A stretch of 64,000 nt of DNA from Sphaerolaimus hirsutus. Lineage: Eukaryota; Nematoda; Chromadorea; Monhysterida; Sphaerolaimidae. The translations under genes were made by a program, and so were the position numbers. Location: assembly GCA_964036195.1 (NCBI GenBank), contig OZ038452.1:31135785-31199784 (forward strand), in the 5' to 3' direction. A model generated the notes under the pieces. It was given only the letters and a program-made list of their open reading frames with translations. It did no database searches and was not told the origin of the DNA. Positions 35,038 to 47,082 of the stretch are shown here, in pieces (the first letter of the stretch is position 1; every line of letters starts with the position of its first letter).

Positions 35038-35599
35038 CACATCGCTACTCATCTCTCCGAAAAATGAATTGCCTTATTACAATCAAGTCGGTTACCGTTA
35101 GTAACATCCACACACACCAAAAACCGTTTCACAATTTCCAAACATTAAAATAATCTTAAAAATTATTTACCCCCTCCCCGCACGTGATAAATAAATAGAA
35201 GAACGAAACAAATATTTGGGGCGGAGATATGTCAAAACAATCTAGAAGAATTAATCTTACGTCACTCAAACCCCGGAATATATTCACGACATGTGCAGAC
35301 ATTCAGATTTAATTATACTCGGCGGACATCACACTTGGTGCGGAAACCTACCGTAATCCATCAGAATAATGAACCAAAAATTATACAGTTTTTCATCATA
35401 GTATTTTGTTTTTACTATGGAGTGATGGATTATGAAATTTATCACAAGGTTTTATTCATAAAATTATGGTAGGACTCTGCGCATGCGGTCCGCCGAGTAT
35501 ACGAAACTGCCATGGCACTGATCTCATTAAAATTATTGTAATAGCTGGCGCACAGCAGAGATGTGCATTAAGCAATGCGTTATAATTACAGAAGAAGTG

Positions 35600-35985
35600 A
35601 TGGCAGCTGGGGGTGCATCATTTAGTATTCTAGTCATTTAGTATGACGCGAAAATGCACAGTTTGTATGCTGTAGTGCCTATTTCAAGTGCTACTGTGCT
35701 AGACGTGAATTGAGAAATAAAATGAGTAGTGAATTGAGCAGTAAAAAAGTAAAAAACACATGGCAAGTGACAAGAAAATGCTAAAAAAAATATTTTACAA
35801 ATTCAATTCACTTCTACTGCTCATGAAATCCATCTTAAGTGTGGCATTTGATGAGCAAGCATGAGATGATTTAATGGTGGCATACAACGTGTAGCTGGTT
35901 GTCATGTCAAGCCTTACAGCATCCTAAGTGAGCTTTTTTGGCAGCATACCAAACGACTAGCATCCTAAGTGGTCTGGCCTCATGG
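35600..35985. mobile_element. U-family foldback element, diverged
   Basis: TGCATCATTTAGTATTCTAG at the left and AGCATCCTAAGTGAGCTTTT then GCAGCATACCAAACGACTAG at the right echo the U copy at 60750-61208. The middle AATTGAGCAGTAAAAAAGTA is mirrored by TTCAATTCACTTCTACTGCT. Confidence 0.55.
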
Positions 35986-36338
35986 CAGCTCAAAACAAAT
36001 CTCGATGCACGTGCGTGCATGAAATATGAATATGTGTGCATCTGAGGCCAGTCCCGCACACCGTAAAATGTAGAGTGTCGAATAAAATTTGTCCGTACGC
36101 CCTAAAGCGAACAAATCGAACAAAACTGCCGGTAAACATATTAACTAGAATGTGAAACTTTATCAGAAACTTGTCTGAACACTTGTCACTTGGCATGGAG
36201 CCATATCGGCTTCAGCGGTGCTATTTTGTTCTGACGAGAAAGCCAAGGTAACACGAAACAACTAAAACTGTGGGAAAAGCGAGTGTGGCAGGATGATTGA
36301 ACTTGGATTCTGAGATATTGGGACTACTCACACCAATT

Positions 36339-36512
36339 GGGCCCACACACACTAGTTTACCAACATGAAATACTCGACCATTTTGGTAAACTGTTTTGAC
36401 GAAACAGTACGAAACACTGTACAGAGTTGTACGGTGCTTCGTACTGTTTTGTCAAAACAGTTTACCAAAATGGTCGATCATTTCATGTTGGTAAACTAGT
36501 GTGTGTGTTGGC
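36339..36512. mobile_element. W-family near-perfect hairpin (W6)
   Basis: GGGCCCACACACACTAGTTT at the left and AAACTAGTGTGTGTGTTGGC at the right, ATT on both sides (36336-36338, 36513-36515). The arms (ACCAACATGAAATACTCGAC, AACTGTTTTGACGAAACAGT) pair along almost the full length. Confidence 0.9.
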
Positions 36513-36681
36513 ATTGACACTTGATCCGGCCTCAACTGAAAAATAGGATTTGCAGTTGACGGAACGCATCACTTTTGGCACTCGCGAACCGGTTTTTCAA
36601 CAAGCCAACATAACGCATGCTGCGAAAAACTGCGTAAAAAACGTAATTTCCAATCTAAATAGCTTTCAAAACAGCTGATAA

Positions 36682-37183
36682 CAGGGGTCTCCTAGGGGGG
36701 GCTGCCCCCCCCCAAAAAAAAAATCCGCCAGCTATGTATCTATCCCGAAGGCCGCTCCACTCAGCCACTATCTATCCCGGAGGCAAATTTTTTGGCTATC
36801 TATCCCCCAAATCGGCCAGCTATCTACCTATCTGGAGCGATTTTTTAGAAATTGTGCCCCAATTTTCGCTCAGAATCGCTAATTTTCTTACCTTTTTTAC
36901 TTTTTCACCTTCAAAATCGTGGCTTTCGCCTATACACATGTTTATATACCTACTTTTAGCCATTTTTGCTTGTTTTAGCGACTTTTAACCTGTAATTAGG
37001 CATTTTTTCCCCTTTCTGCCTTCTATGCATTGAAAAGCCTATATATTGTGCCCCCCGCGAGCCTCCCCCCCCAAGCCCCCCCCCAGCCCCCCCCCCAGAA
37101 AAATTTGCAGCTATCTATCCCTCCGGAGGAGCGATTTGCTATCTATCCAGCCCCCGCGAGGGCCAAAATCCTGGAGACCCCTA
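36682..37183. mobile_element. R-family hAT-like MITE (R2)
   Basis: CAGGGGTCTCCTAGGGGG and CCTGGAGACCCCTA ends with GCTGATAA / GCTGATAG flanks (7 of 8). The full R order is present: GCTATGTATCTATCCCGAAG, GGAGCGATTTTTTAGAAATT, TTCAAAATCGTGGCTTTC, CCTATATATTGTG, CTCCGGAGGAGCGATTTGCT. It lies 131 bp downstream of the exon A donor, in the first intron. Confidence 0.93.
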
Positions 37184-37314
37184 GCTGATAGTGTCAAATA
37201 GTGGGTGGCCACATTGAAATGACATGCTTTAAATAGGGGGCCCGACAATAAATAAACCAACATCAAATAATCACGAGAGAAAAAAACAACTCAAAAATCT
37301 AAAAAAATTCTCAC

Positions 37315-37554
37315 CTTGACTACCGCAGGATCGGGACTAAAAGTCCTATTGCAATTGCTGTCGGTAAATTTGGCGTAACCGGAAAAATGCGTCCCAAAAG
37401 TGTCCGGACAGCTAATGGGTATGACCGGGGCACTTGTCAAAAGTTCCGGTCGATGTTTAATTTTGGACTTGGATTTTAAAATCGCTCGGGCGTGTTCGCG
37501 GCTCAATAAAGCTCCATAATTTTGATTAGGTTTATCTCCGGAATAAGTAGGCAT
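37315..37554 (-). CDS. sick: Neuron navigator (NAV/sickle-like), N-terminal coding exon A
   Basis: This is the likely first coding exon of a navigator protein, a cytoskeletal protein of neurite outgrowth. It runs from an ATG at 37554 for exactly 80 codons to a donor AAG|GTGAGA (GT at 37314-37313), ending in phase 0. An in-frame TGA lies about 13 codons upstream, so this is the first Met after a stop. The peptide begins MPTYSGDKPNQNYG and ends SPDPAVVK. Joined to the next exon it reads VVK|IYSDWANHYL, and in vertebrate NAV proteins a Lys also directly precedes this CH-domain start. The 80 residues show no domain of their own. A possible acceptor (ctctttcag) lies about 28 nt upstream of the ATG, so the exon may also carry 5'UTR after an upstream noncoding exon. 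The exon-A sequence itself is unfamiliar; its assignment rests on strand, phase and the junction. Confidence 0.72.
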
Positions 37555-38494
37555 ATTTGTTGATTTCGTAGAGCGTACTGAAAGAGTGTCTCAGTACTTT
37601 TGGAACGGGGCCAATTTTAATTGTGCATGTAGCTTGATCAGTTTAGCAGATCAATGAGCAATTTTAAATTAATATTGAATGATACATTTTTCGAAAGTTA
37701 AAAAATTTCAACCGAATAGGATGGGGAAATAAATGCTCATGATTCAGGATTATGACACATTTATGTACTTCACACCGCACACAAAAAGGCGTGAAACATA
37801 TTTACGTTATAAAAAATGTGGGTATTAAATAATAATGTGTACACAGGCGCATCATTGGCGTAAATTTCGATAAAAAAACCATTTTTGTTCTTTAAAATAA
37901 ACAGTTAATACAAAATATAATGTTCAAAGTGTCAGTATACCACCGATGTGACACTTAAACATGCTCAAAAACTCAAAAAAACACACCAAATTATCGACAA
38001 ATTCTAACAACATTTCGTGGCATCACAAAAACAATAATTCTAAATATCACTACACTCAAACTGTCAAAAAATGTGGCAAATGTTCTGCCAAATCCCAGAA
38101 ACAAGTGGTCTATTTGAAATGTGAAGTGCAAAGAAAGAGTTGTTAGAGGTACAGAACTTTTAAAAAGTATATGTAAATGTAAAGTATTTTTAAATTGGTC
38201 ACTTAGTGCGAAAAAACTGAAAATTGAAAGCAAAGGTTTTTACCAGGAAGACTAAGATATGTGAAATTGATTACGAAAGTACTACAAAAGTACTATATTT
38301 CTTCTAATACAATGGTTCTTATTTTTCGTCAACCTTTTTACCCACCCTTTTTCCATTTTTGCCCTTTTTCCAAGATGTGCCAAGTTCTGCCAAAATTCAT
38401 AGAATGACAGTTCTGAGTTCATTCACATTTGATCTTAGAAAAACATCATTGCAACGGACCAAAGCTGCTATATAACAGTGTAGTGTCACTAACA

Positions 38495-38794
38495 CAGGGA
38501 CATATCCATGATTTTTGAGAGGGGGGGGCTCAGCCCCCTCCCCCCAAAATTTTGCCTACACACCAACGGCGCACACTTTTGAGATAAATTTAAGGGATTT
38601 GTGCCTACAGGGACAGATTCACTCATAATTATATGTTTGAGCTGTGAATGCGCACTTGAGCGCAAAATTTTTGCACAAACATTGAAAAATGTAGAGGAAA
38701 AGTTTCATTTCCCGGGATTTTTTAGGTCTCACCCCGGAAGGGGGGGGGGGCTGCAGCCCCCCCCCCCGCTGCCCCCCCCCTGGATACAGCCTTG
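38495..38794. mobile_element. K-family hAT-like MITE, short form (K7)
   Basis: CAGGGACATATCCATGATTT and CCTGGATACAGCCTTG with a perfect 8-bp TSD CACTAACA (38487-38494 and 38795-38802). It lacks the GGCGCC and ATGTATGTAAATATG blocks; keeps AATGCGCACTTGAGCGCAAA and the G-runs. Confidence 0.93.
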
Positions 38795-39742
38795 CACTAA
38801 CATTTTATATATTTTTATGATTTTGGCACAATTCCAGCAGTTGTTTGGAGAAAGCCCTTCTATTTATTTCGTGACCCAAAAAAGTCAAAAAGCGTAGCTT
38901 CTATTGAAGATGCCTTCCTATTGGTAACCCGCCCTTCCATTAGAAGTCTGTACCCAGAAATCATAAAAAGAAGTGTATTTTTTAATTTCTGAGTTTGTCT
39001 CCAAAGATAACAAAGGAAAGACATCCAAATTCCTCACTCATGATACTTTTTACTGAGACTTACTCTATAAATAAAAGGTTGGTATTAATTTTTCAATATG
39101 TCCACCAATTTTTAAAAGTAACAATTTGGAGTTCATTATTTTCTCCCAAAATATATGGTCAATAAGCGTGAAAAATTACGTTTTCTGTACTTGGATAACT
39201 TCGAAAAGTATATCTAAAACCGAGTACTAGAACTTTTTATGAAAAAATATGTTAAGAAAAGTATTTACTCGGCATCCAATAGTACACAGATACTTTTGAA
39301 GTAAAAGTAAATATGCTCAAACAACAACGCATTTCAACATCAAGGGCAGTCTATGCAAATTGTGTCAATGAATGATGAATCACACACAATTGTGCAAACA
39401 CATTATAGCAGGTTTTGCAAAAGTGCACTTGAAAAATGCATTTTGAATTATGACAATTCTCGAATTTCAGCTCCTTTTTTATATTTTTTCAGCATGGTGT
39501 ATGGGAAATTCACTGGGATGACAGATGAGTCAGATATCTTGTTCTAAATAGTTTGGTATATATTTCACGAGTTTAAACACTATAGTAAAAAACGCATCCT
39601 AGGAATAGTTTTTGAATTCTGAAATTTAAAAGACAGGAACAAACTGCAAACAACTGCTAAATCCTGGCATTTGCATTGACTAAAACATAAACAAAATTTA
39701 CATGGTGCACACACTTTTGAACCCAAATCAAACAAATGCAAC

Positions 39743-39983
39743 TAGGGTTCAAATGGGATTGACTTTTTCGGGATCTCGATAATTTTTTACATTATTTTCG
39801 GGGTCGGGATCGGGATTTTGAACGTTATTATTTAAAAAAAGTCCAAAACACATTTGGATGCCACATGAGTCGCATACACAGGTTTCCTTTAACATTTCTC
39901 AGCGCAAAAACTTCATTTGGCAATTTTTCCGGAATCAGGATAGGCTTTCAAATTTTCGGGATCTAGATCACATTTGAACCCTC
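39743..39983. mobile_element. Q-family hAT-like element with CGGGATC motifs (Q7)
   Basis: TAGGGTTCAAATGGGATTGA at the left and CACATTTGAACCCTC at the right, with a perfect 8-bp TSD AATGCAAC (39735-39742 and 39984-39991). Interior TCGGGATCTCG and TTTTCGGGATCTAG are inverted at the two ends. Confidence 0.93.
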
Positions 39984-40880
39984 AATGCAACTTAAAATTC
40001 TGAATTCAACCACCCTGTAAAATCAGGAACAGAAACGTGAACACTTCATAAATTGTGTTCGCTGTCCTGTTGCCCCACACTCAAAGTAACATATCGTAAT
40101 TGTGAAATGTTGACGCTAGCGCTCGACGTGGTCAAAGCGCCATGGCGCCAAGACTTATCAAGTGGTAAAATTGGTAGGATGAAAAAAATTTACCGTAAAT
40201 TCAAGCGACTTATTACTATGTAATTTCGGACCTGTTAGATGCGAATACTTATGTCAAAATTCGAACTTTATCAACGGATTCAGTTCATTTCATATTCACA
40301 TATTAATATTTATGTAGCTTATTTTATTGAGCCAAATTTTTCGCTGAAAAGCACTAAGTATAACATAAATTTACCGGTAATACAAGTAACATAAATTTAA
40401 TATTTAAGTAGTAACTAGTAAGTAAATACAGGTAAATGTGAAAATATACCGTGGCGTTTACCGGAAAGCCACACCGCTAGCCACCGTAAGCACTGGCGCT
40501 GGCGCCAAATCCATGGCGCCGTTCCCAAGCTTAGTGCTCAGAAGCCACTTATGCAATTGTAGACATGTAAAGTGATGTGAACTTCATAAAGTCAGACATT
40601 GCGTACAAGCTTCTAGGCTAAGGGTATCATTTGCCTTGCTAATGACAGTGTTGTCGAATGTAGACTACCTGAATATATGCTTAGAATGTGGGACCAGTTT
40701 TGTGAAATGGGTTTTCATGGGGTGGCGCTAGAATTGATAACTGAAAACATTTGAAAATACATCAATTTGAAAATTTGCCACATCTTGAACATGCTGAGGA
40801 TTTGCCTTGACGGATGTGTGTGATAATGTAAAGGTATTTTGATAGGTGTAAAAAACCTGACTCAAACTGTATACTCCAGT

Positions 40881-41849
40881 CAGGGGTCTCCTAGGGGGGG
40901 GGCTGGGGGGGGGCTGCCCCCCCCCCCCAAATCCGTCAGCTATCTATCTATCCCGGAGGCCGCTCAGCTATCTACCGTATTTCCTCGAAATACCCCCCCC
41001 TTGAAATACCCCCCCCCCTCGTTTGACCCCCCCCTCTCGAGACAACTATGAAACAATCACCCCCCCCCTCGAAATACCCCCCCCCAAATTGAGTGTAAAG
41101 AGAACGTACATGACAAATACGGCAGTTTATGTTCTGCGTAGTGCAGAACACACGTTAAAACAATGTCGGAATCACGTTAGAACAGTGTTTATACCATCTA
41201 CGTACTAATATTAGTCTACAGAACCTTATAAATGGCAGTTTTTGTTGCATTTTTCGACGTCTGCGTACGTTTCTGACGACAATTTCGTACTTGGTTTTCA
41301 AAAATTTTCTTGTGAAATAATAACCCCCCCCCCCTCGAAATACCCCCCCCCCCTCGTTTAACCCCCCCCCCCCCCCTTCTCGGGACCACTATGAAACAAT
41401 CACCCCCCGGGGGGTATTTCGAGGAAATACGGTATCTATCCCGAGGCAAAATTTTTGGCTACTACCCCCAAAGACCCCCCCCCCCAAATCGCTCAGCTAT
41501 CTATCTATCTGGAGTGGTTTTTGAGAAATGTTGCCCCAATTTTCACTCAAAATCACCAATTTTCGCACCTTTTTATAGTTTTTCACCTTCAAAATCGTGC
41601 TTTCCGGCTATATACATGGTTATATACCTATTTTTAGCCATTTTATACCTACTTTTGGCTACTTTTAACTGATTATTAGCGATTTTTTCCCCTTTCTGCC
41701 TTCTTAACCTTGAAAAAGCCTATATATTGTGCCCCCGCCAGCCCCCCCCCAAGCCCCCCCCAGAAAATTTTTTCAGCTATCTATCCCTCCGGAGGAGCGA
41801 TTTGCTATCTATCCAGCCCCCGCGAGGGCCAAAATCCTGGAGACCCCTG
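40881..41849. mobile_element. R-family hAT-like MITE carrying a P element (R1)
   Basis: CAGGGGTCTCCTAGGGGG and CCTGGAGACCCCTG with a perfect 8-bp TSD ACTCCAGT (40873-40880 and 41850-41857). P3 is inserted in one of its CTATCTATC stretches. Excluding P3, it is about 507 bp. Confidence 0.95.
40973..41434. mobile_element. P-family TIR element nested in R1 (P3)
   Basis: TACCGTATTTCCTCGAAA to TTTCGAGGAAATACGGTA, with the central segment GAACGTACATGACAAATACG to TACGTACTAATATTAG as in P2. Very similar to P1 and P2, so recently active compared with its host. Confidence 0.93.
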
Positions 41850-42432
41850 ACTCCAGTTACTTTACACCCTGCACGCGTGGTTCCCGCTGGAAGCGTGCCA
41901 ACGATCTTTTACGCATGCGATTTTCACAGAATGTTGAAAAAGTCATATAAGGCTATTCGTTAACTTATTCACATCAATGATTTTTTTCATATTTCACTCA
42001 AAAATCGCATGCTTTATCATCATTGGCGCGCTTCCAACGTGAGACATAAATGAGTGCGAGGGCAGAGTATCATGTCCGCCCAGTATATGTAAAAACCCAG
42101 TAAAAATAGGTAGGTTAGTAAGTTGGAAATTTGTCTGGTTCAAACTTTGACAGCACACTGTAAAAAACGTCGTAAAATTTGACGACCCCAGAAGTATACT
42201 ATAGCAGTATTTACCTGTAAGCAAAATATGTTCACTTCACTCAAACATCTTATTACAGGTAGCCATTCAAATTGGGTTAAAAATGCGCAAAATCCCAAGA
42301 ATGCACAACAAGATAACCGCAACATAAAATCCACCTTATAACGGGGACAAAAATGACAAAAACCCGATAACTGCCAACCTCACTCAATTTCAATTCCCCG
42401 AAAAATCCGAAAATTTGAGAATTTGTCATGGC

Positions 42433-43087
42433 TAGGGTGTCAAATTTCCGTTTTCCGTTTTCCGTTTCCGTTTTCCGCAGGCAAATTTTTTCCGTTTTCC
42501 GTTCCGTTTTCCGGGTGCTGAAATTTTTTTTCCGTTTTCCGTTCCGTTTTCCGGCAACTTTTTTTTCCGTTTCCGTTTTTCCGGCTGATTTTCCGTTTTC
42601 CGGCTAAATTTTCAGTTTTTCCGCCTTTTTTCCGTTTTCCGCCTCAATTTCCAGTTTTTCCACCTTTTTTGCATTTTCCGCCTCAATTTTCCATTTTTCC
42701 GCCTCATTTCACCTTTTTCTGGCTCAACTTTCTGTTTTCTGATCAGCCAAACTGGTAAAAATTCATGCAGATTGTCAATGATGTGAAAAAATTTCTGTTT
42801 CCAGCTAAATTACTGCAAATTTTTTCCACTTCCAGCAAAATTTCAGCAAATTTTATCCATTTTCCAGCAAAATTTCAGCAAGTTTTTCCATTTCTGTGCA
42901 AATTAGATTTTTCCGTTTCCGTTTTTCCGGCTTCTTTTTCCGTTTTCCGGCCGCTGAAAATTTTTTTCCGTTTCCGTTTTCCGCCAAGTGCAAATTTTTT
43001 TCCGTTTTCCGTTCCGTTTTCCGGCTGCTGAAAATTTTTTTCCGTTTCCGTTTCCGTTTTCCGTAAAAAAATTTTTTTGACACCCTA
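42433..43087. mobile_element. Q-related hAT-like element with TTTTCCG arrays (Q11)
   Basis: TAGGGTGTCAAATTTCCG at the left and TTTTTGACACCCTA at the right, with a perfect 8-bp TSD GTCATGGC (42425-42432 and 43088-43095). The outer arrays are TTTCCGTTTTCCG. The centre (42650-42900) has drifted to related TTTCCGCCTCAATTT and TTTCCAGCAAAATTTCAGC units. ORFs here are array artefacts. Confidence 0.95.
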
Positions 43088-43309
43088 GTCATGGCCGCTG
43101 AATATGCCCAGCGCGGCTTAATTTAAAAGGTCACATGGAAAAAATTTCGGGTGGAAAATTGTGAATACCGTATTTACTCGAATAACCCCCCACCCTAATC
43201 AAGGAAGAAACATTTGCACATATCTATTAAAACAGTGGATGAAGCGAGATCAAGCAAAAGAGCTTTGTCTGGTTTGATCGCACGCATGCGAAATGCAGCG
43301 CATCCGGCC

Positions 43310-43571
43310 TGGGCCAGTTCCGCAAGTGGAGAAGTGAGATGTAAAATGGCAAAAGCGAAGTGAAATGGAAAACGTGAAGTGAATTGAGAAGTAAAATGGC
43401 AAATGCGAAGTGAAATGGCAAAAGCGAAGTGAGTTGAGAAGTAAAATGGCAAATGCGAAGTAAAATTACTTTTCATTTTGATATTTTTACTTCGCTTTTA
43501 CCAATTTACTTGCCATTTCACATTACTTTTGCCATTTTTCTGCTCACTTGTCAATTTGCGGAACTGGCAAC
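43310..43571. mobile_element. X-family hairpin MITE with expanded arm
   Basis: GGGCCAGTTCCGCAAGTGGA at the left, GTCAATTTGCGGAACTGGCA at the right. The left arm has about five units of GAAGTRAAATGGCAAA; the right arm has fewer. Confidence 0.85.
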
Positions 43572-45318
43572 TGCAAAGATGCAATGCAATGCGCGCTTCC
43601 AACGGAAACGCGACATGTGTGTCTACAGGGAGAGAAACACGCTTGACTAAATATCTTCTAATATCTTAATTTTTAGTGTTCACATTTGAATCGTGAATAA
43701 CATAAACACATGGCAATATGATGATTTTATAAAATACCATATAAAATTCAGTTGACTGGATAAAATTAACTTTTAGGTACATTGGAAATCCGTTCCAAAA
43801 CACAAACTATTAGATCCAAAAAATAAATGAACAATAAATATTAAACCATACAAACAATTCTGGTTTAATATACCAATCCCAATCGACATTAGACAGATCA
43901 GAAAATACTAGACGAAAAGAACATGTTCTCTGAACAAAAAAACTCCCATCAAATCAAATCAAAGTGAGCACACATCAAAGTGGTTTGTATGCACACATTT
44001 TCCAGTGCACAAATTTTTCACCAATCTACATATAATCTGGACTGGCAGGAATATTCTGTTCCATGTTCAAATCAATTATATTATGCTGTAGATTTTCATT
44101 TCATATGGGTTGAAAATGTGCAACAGTAGCTAAAAGTGCAGTGTGGTTTACTGAAGTGAATTCAATGAGGTTTTCATGGTGAAAATGTGTTTGAGATAAA
44201 CTGGGCCACCCTGCATTGTCAAACATCAACATGGAAAATATAATAACACATTATGCACTTCACACTGTGAGGCTACCTTATAATTTCAGATACTACAAAG
44301 TATACTAGTCTATAATAGTTGGGACTTACATGAACATACCTTTTTAACTACATGCAGGCTACAAGAAACTCGCATGTTGAGGTAAAAATACCTTTACTTG
44401 GTTCAAAACTTTATATAAATTACCTGCAATACAAAATCATAAAAATTTAACTAGGACTAAGCACACAAACTTCCAAATTGAAACCCCAAAATAAAATTAT
44501 GTTTGTTCACCAACTGGTCCCAGCATGTAAATAACCCCATTATGCAAACATTGTAGCTATTAAAGCATTTTTGTAACATATAACCCTAAGCAAATATTAC
44601 TACAATTCTGACATGCTACCTGGCTGTATTACTCTACTGGAACTAGACAAGACAACTTTAGGTTTTGAGTAGAAACCATTGATGGAGCAATGTTCTCTGG
44701 TGGCACTTTTCTGAGGAGTATACTTTTACCTGATTTATAATCAGTGTGAAAGAAACATCAATCAAACCTATGTCTGTATCAAATTCACATCACACATGCA
44801 AGGATTATTTAGTAGTCATCATACTTAAATGGAAGTGTGTATACTTTGTGTATTTATGTATCAGAAAATGTTTGCAATGATCGTAAATGACACTCGGAAC
44901 AAAAAGTGTGATCATTCGCAAATCTTTTCAAACAGAAAACGTTATCAATTCATGGGAACAAGCGCTACTGTTCAGTTGAATGGTTATCAGTATGAATGAA
45001 CGCAGGAACAAAATGTCGCCATTTGTCTAAGATGCCATAAATTCGTGACGCCAAAACCACCAAAAATTTCAATAAGTTTTTTTCAACAAGGACTAAAAAT
45101 TGGCACACATTTTTTCCAAATATTTTACCCATCAGACGCCCACTTCCTTTTCAAAACACACATTTTCAAGGCCACTCAAAATCCATGCACAATTATTGGA
45201 ATATGTGTACTAAGATGTACGCAATTATAGCCAAAAAATTGTCCCCTCGAAATTCACTCATCTATGGAGGTGAATGGCCATATTACAATGTGACGGACCT
45301 ATCGAATGCATTAAACCT
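43572..45318. other. MITE-free stretch upstream of the NAV start exon
   Basis: About 1.75 kb with no recognisable TIR, G-run or palindrome, in a window where such stretches are rare. No ORF of note. Confidence 0.55.
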
Positions 45319-45471
45319 GGGGGCACTCCCAGACCCTGTAAAAAGCCCTGTAAAATGTTAAATGTCATGCAAAGTGTCAAAAAAGTCATGGAAAATACCC
45401 TGCAAAATGGCAACCGAGTCGCCATTTTGCAGGGCATATTCCATAAGTTTTGACACTTACGAGGGGAGTAG
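45319..45471. mobile_element. S-family hairpin MITE, right end cut
   Basis: GGGCACTCCCAGACCCTGTA, CATGCAAAGTGTCAAAAAAG, CCTGCAAAATGGCAACCGAG and the start of the inverted arm; it stops at TTTTGACACTTAC. Confidence 0.8.
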
Positions 45472-45477
45472 CCATTC

Positions 45478-45671
45478 AGGTGCCAATCCCAGACCCTGTA
45501 AAAAAGCCCAGTAAAATAAAAAAGATCATCCAAAGTGTCAAAAGTCATGGAAAATGCTCTGTAAAATGAAGACTCGGTTGCTTTTGCAGGACATTTTCCA
45601 TGACTTTTTGACACTTTGCATGACATTTGACATTTTACAGGGCTTTTTATAGGGTCTGGGATTGGCACCTG
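45478..45671. mobile_element. S-family hairpin MITE, complete
   Basis: CAGGTGCCAATCCCAGACCC and GGGTCTGGGATTGGCACCTG are perfect inverted ends; the arms run through GTCAAAAGTCATGGAAAATG and complement. It abuts the cut copy to its left. Confidence 0.9.
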
Positions 45672-47082
45672 ACTCGGATGTACTTTGGTAAATTGAGAAA
45701 AAAACACTGGTGAATTTTAAATGAACATGATTTTCAAACGGAAAACATGTTATACCATGTGCACAAGTATGCATCGCATGAACTCAAGTGACTGATTGCA
45801 ATACAAATTTTTGAAAACGAGTGAAAACGATTAAAAAGCGCACACGCAATCCTTTAAAAGCGCCGCGTCAAAAGCGCAACCGAAAGTTGGCATCGATCCA
45901 AAGGGACCAAAGTAACTAACTTTAAGTAGCTATGAAATACGAAACGAATGGAATCAATCAAATAAAATTCGAATTTAAGACATAAGTATTTGTATCCAAC
46001 AAGCCAAAAATTGCATGGCAATAAGTCACTCGAGTAAAACATCTCATGAAACTGAGCGCTTGAAAATCAGGAAATGAAACCAGTTCACCAAACGCGTGCA
46101 ACCCAGCCAATTAAGACTGGTCTGGTGGGCGGCAGCCCAAATTGTGCCAGAACTACTTATGCACACTGGTGCATGTATGAGATGTACGTACGCATGTATG
46201 CACGTGCGCAGCGCACCACTACGCACGCAGTGCAATACACCATGTACTCGTGTATGTAATCACGCGTCGCTGATGAGTACGCGGGCAGAAGAGCGACTTG
46301 ATGAGTTGCCGTGGCTTCGCATTTGCACATTCCGAAGGCACCCCGCCATTTTGCCCCCCCCCCCATTTCAACTAGTCATGCACACAAATGCCACTGGCAC
46401 GTTAGTAGCCCTGGGAAACGCGTGAGAATTGAGTATAAGAATGTAAAATATCAATAAAAATAGAATAATTAATTGAAAAAGCTAATATTGATAGAAAATG
46501 GGACATCAAGCAACCTTTTTCAATGAATGTCGACATCGAATCGAAGGTATAGGGAAACTTTGCTTCTTCAATATCAATCGAAATACCATTACACCCAAAC
46601 AGCTATCACCTGTCCCCACCATTCCTTCATGCATTCTCTTTCTATTCTATCACAACACAAGCGACAATTATCACGTTTGAATAATCCAACCTTCAAACCG
46701 CGAACATAAATTCGTAAACGACCAAAAAACCGGGCCAGAAACCAGAGCCAGCGCCACGCCAACACCATGGTGCCAGCGCCATAAAACGCCATGCCTGGTC
46801 ATAAAACGAAGAACAGGCAGCCGGAAGGCGATGGGGTGCATGGAAGGCATGCATGCTGGTGCATGTGCAACTGGCACCGAGTCAAATTCAATCAACACGC
46901 AATGATGTGCACGCCGCACTTCGTGAGCGCATTATGCCGCCGCCGCAACTGCAGTGAGTCATCGTCGCGCAAATGCGCAGTGCAACACGTGAGCGCATTT
47001 GACATACTAGCGCGTTTGGCACACGCACTGGTCGGGTGGCAGGGGTTGTAGATTCGGACCCCATTTTGGGGTTCAGACAGAG
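45672..47082. other. Mixed sequence, no supported gene
   Basis: GC-richer part with ATGCATGTATG and GCGCC motifs (46170-47040). Open frames occur on both strands but without splice context. A K-like GCGCCATAAAACGCCATGCC piece at about 46770-46795. Confidence 0.4.

Noticed and set aside
34617..35042. 141-codon minus-strand ORF
   Set aside because: It spans K2 and a GGCGC-rich repeat; similar ORFs recur in every K copy (for example 50175-50606) and reflect the MITE sequence.
42765..43092. ORFs of Lys/Arg-rich or Phe-rich composition
   Set aside because: Translation of TTTTCCG arrays in Q11, open by composition only.
46096..46425. 109-codon plus-strand ORF in GC-richer sequence
   Set aside because: Both strands are open, Cys/His/Met-rich composition follows from ATGCATG-type repeats, and no splice context was seen.
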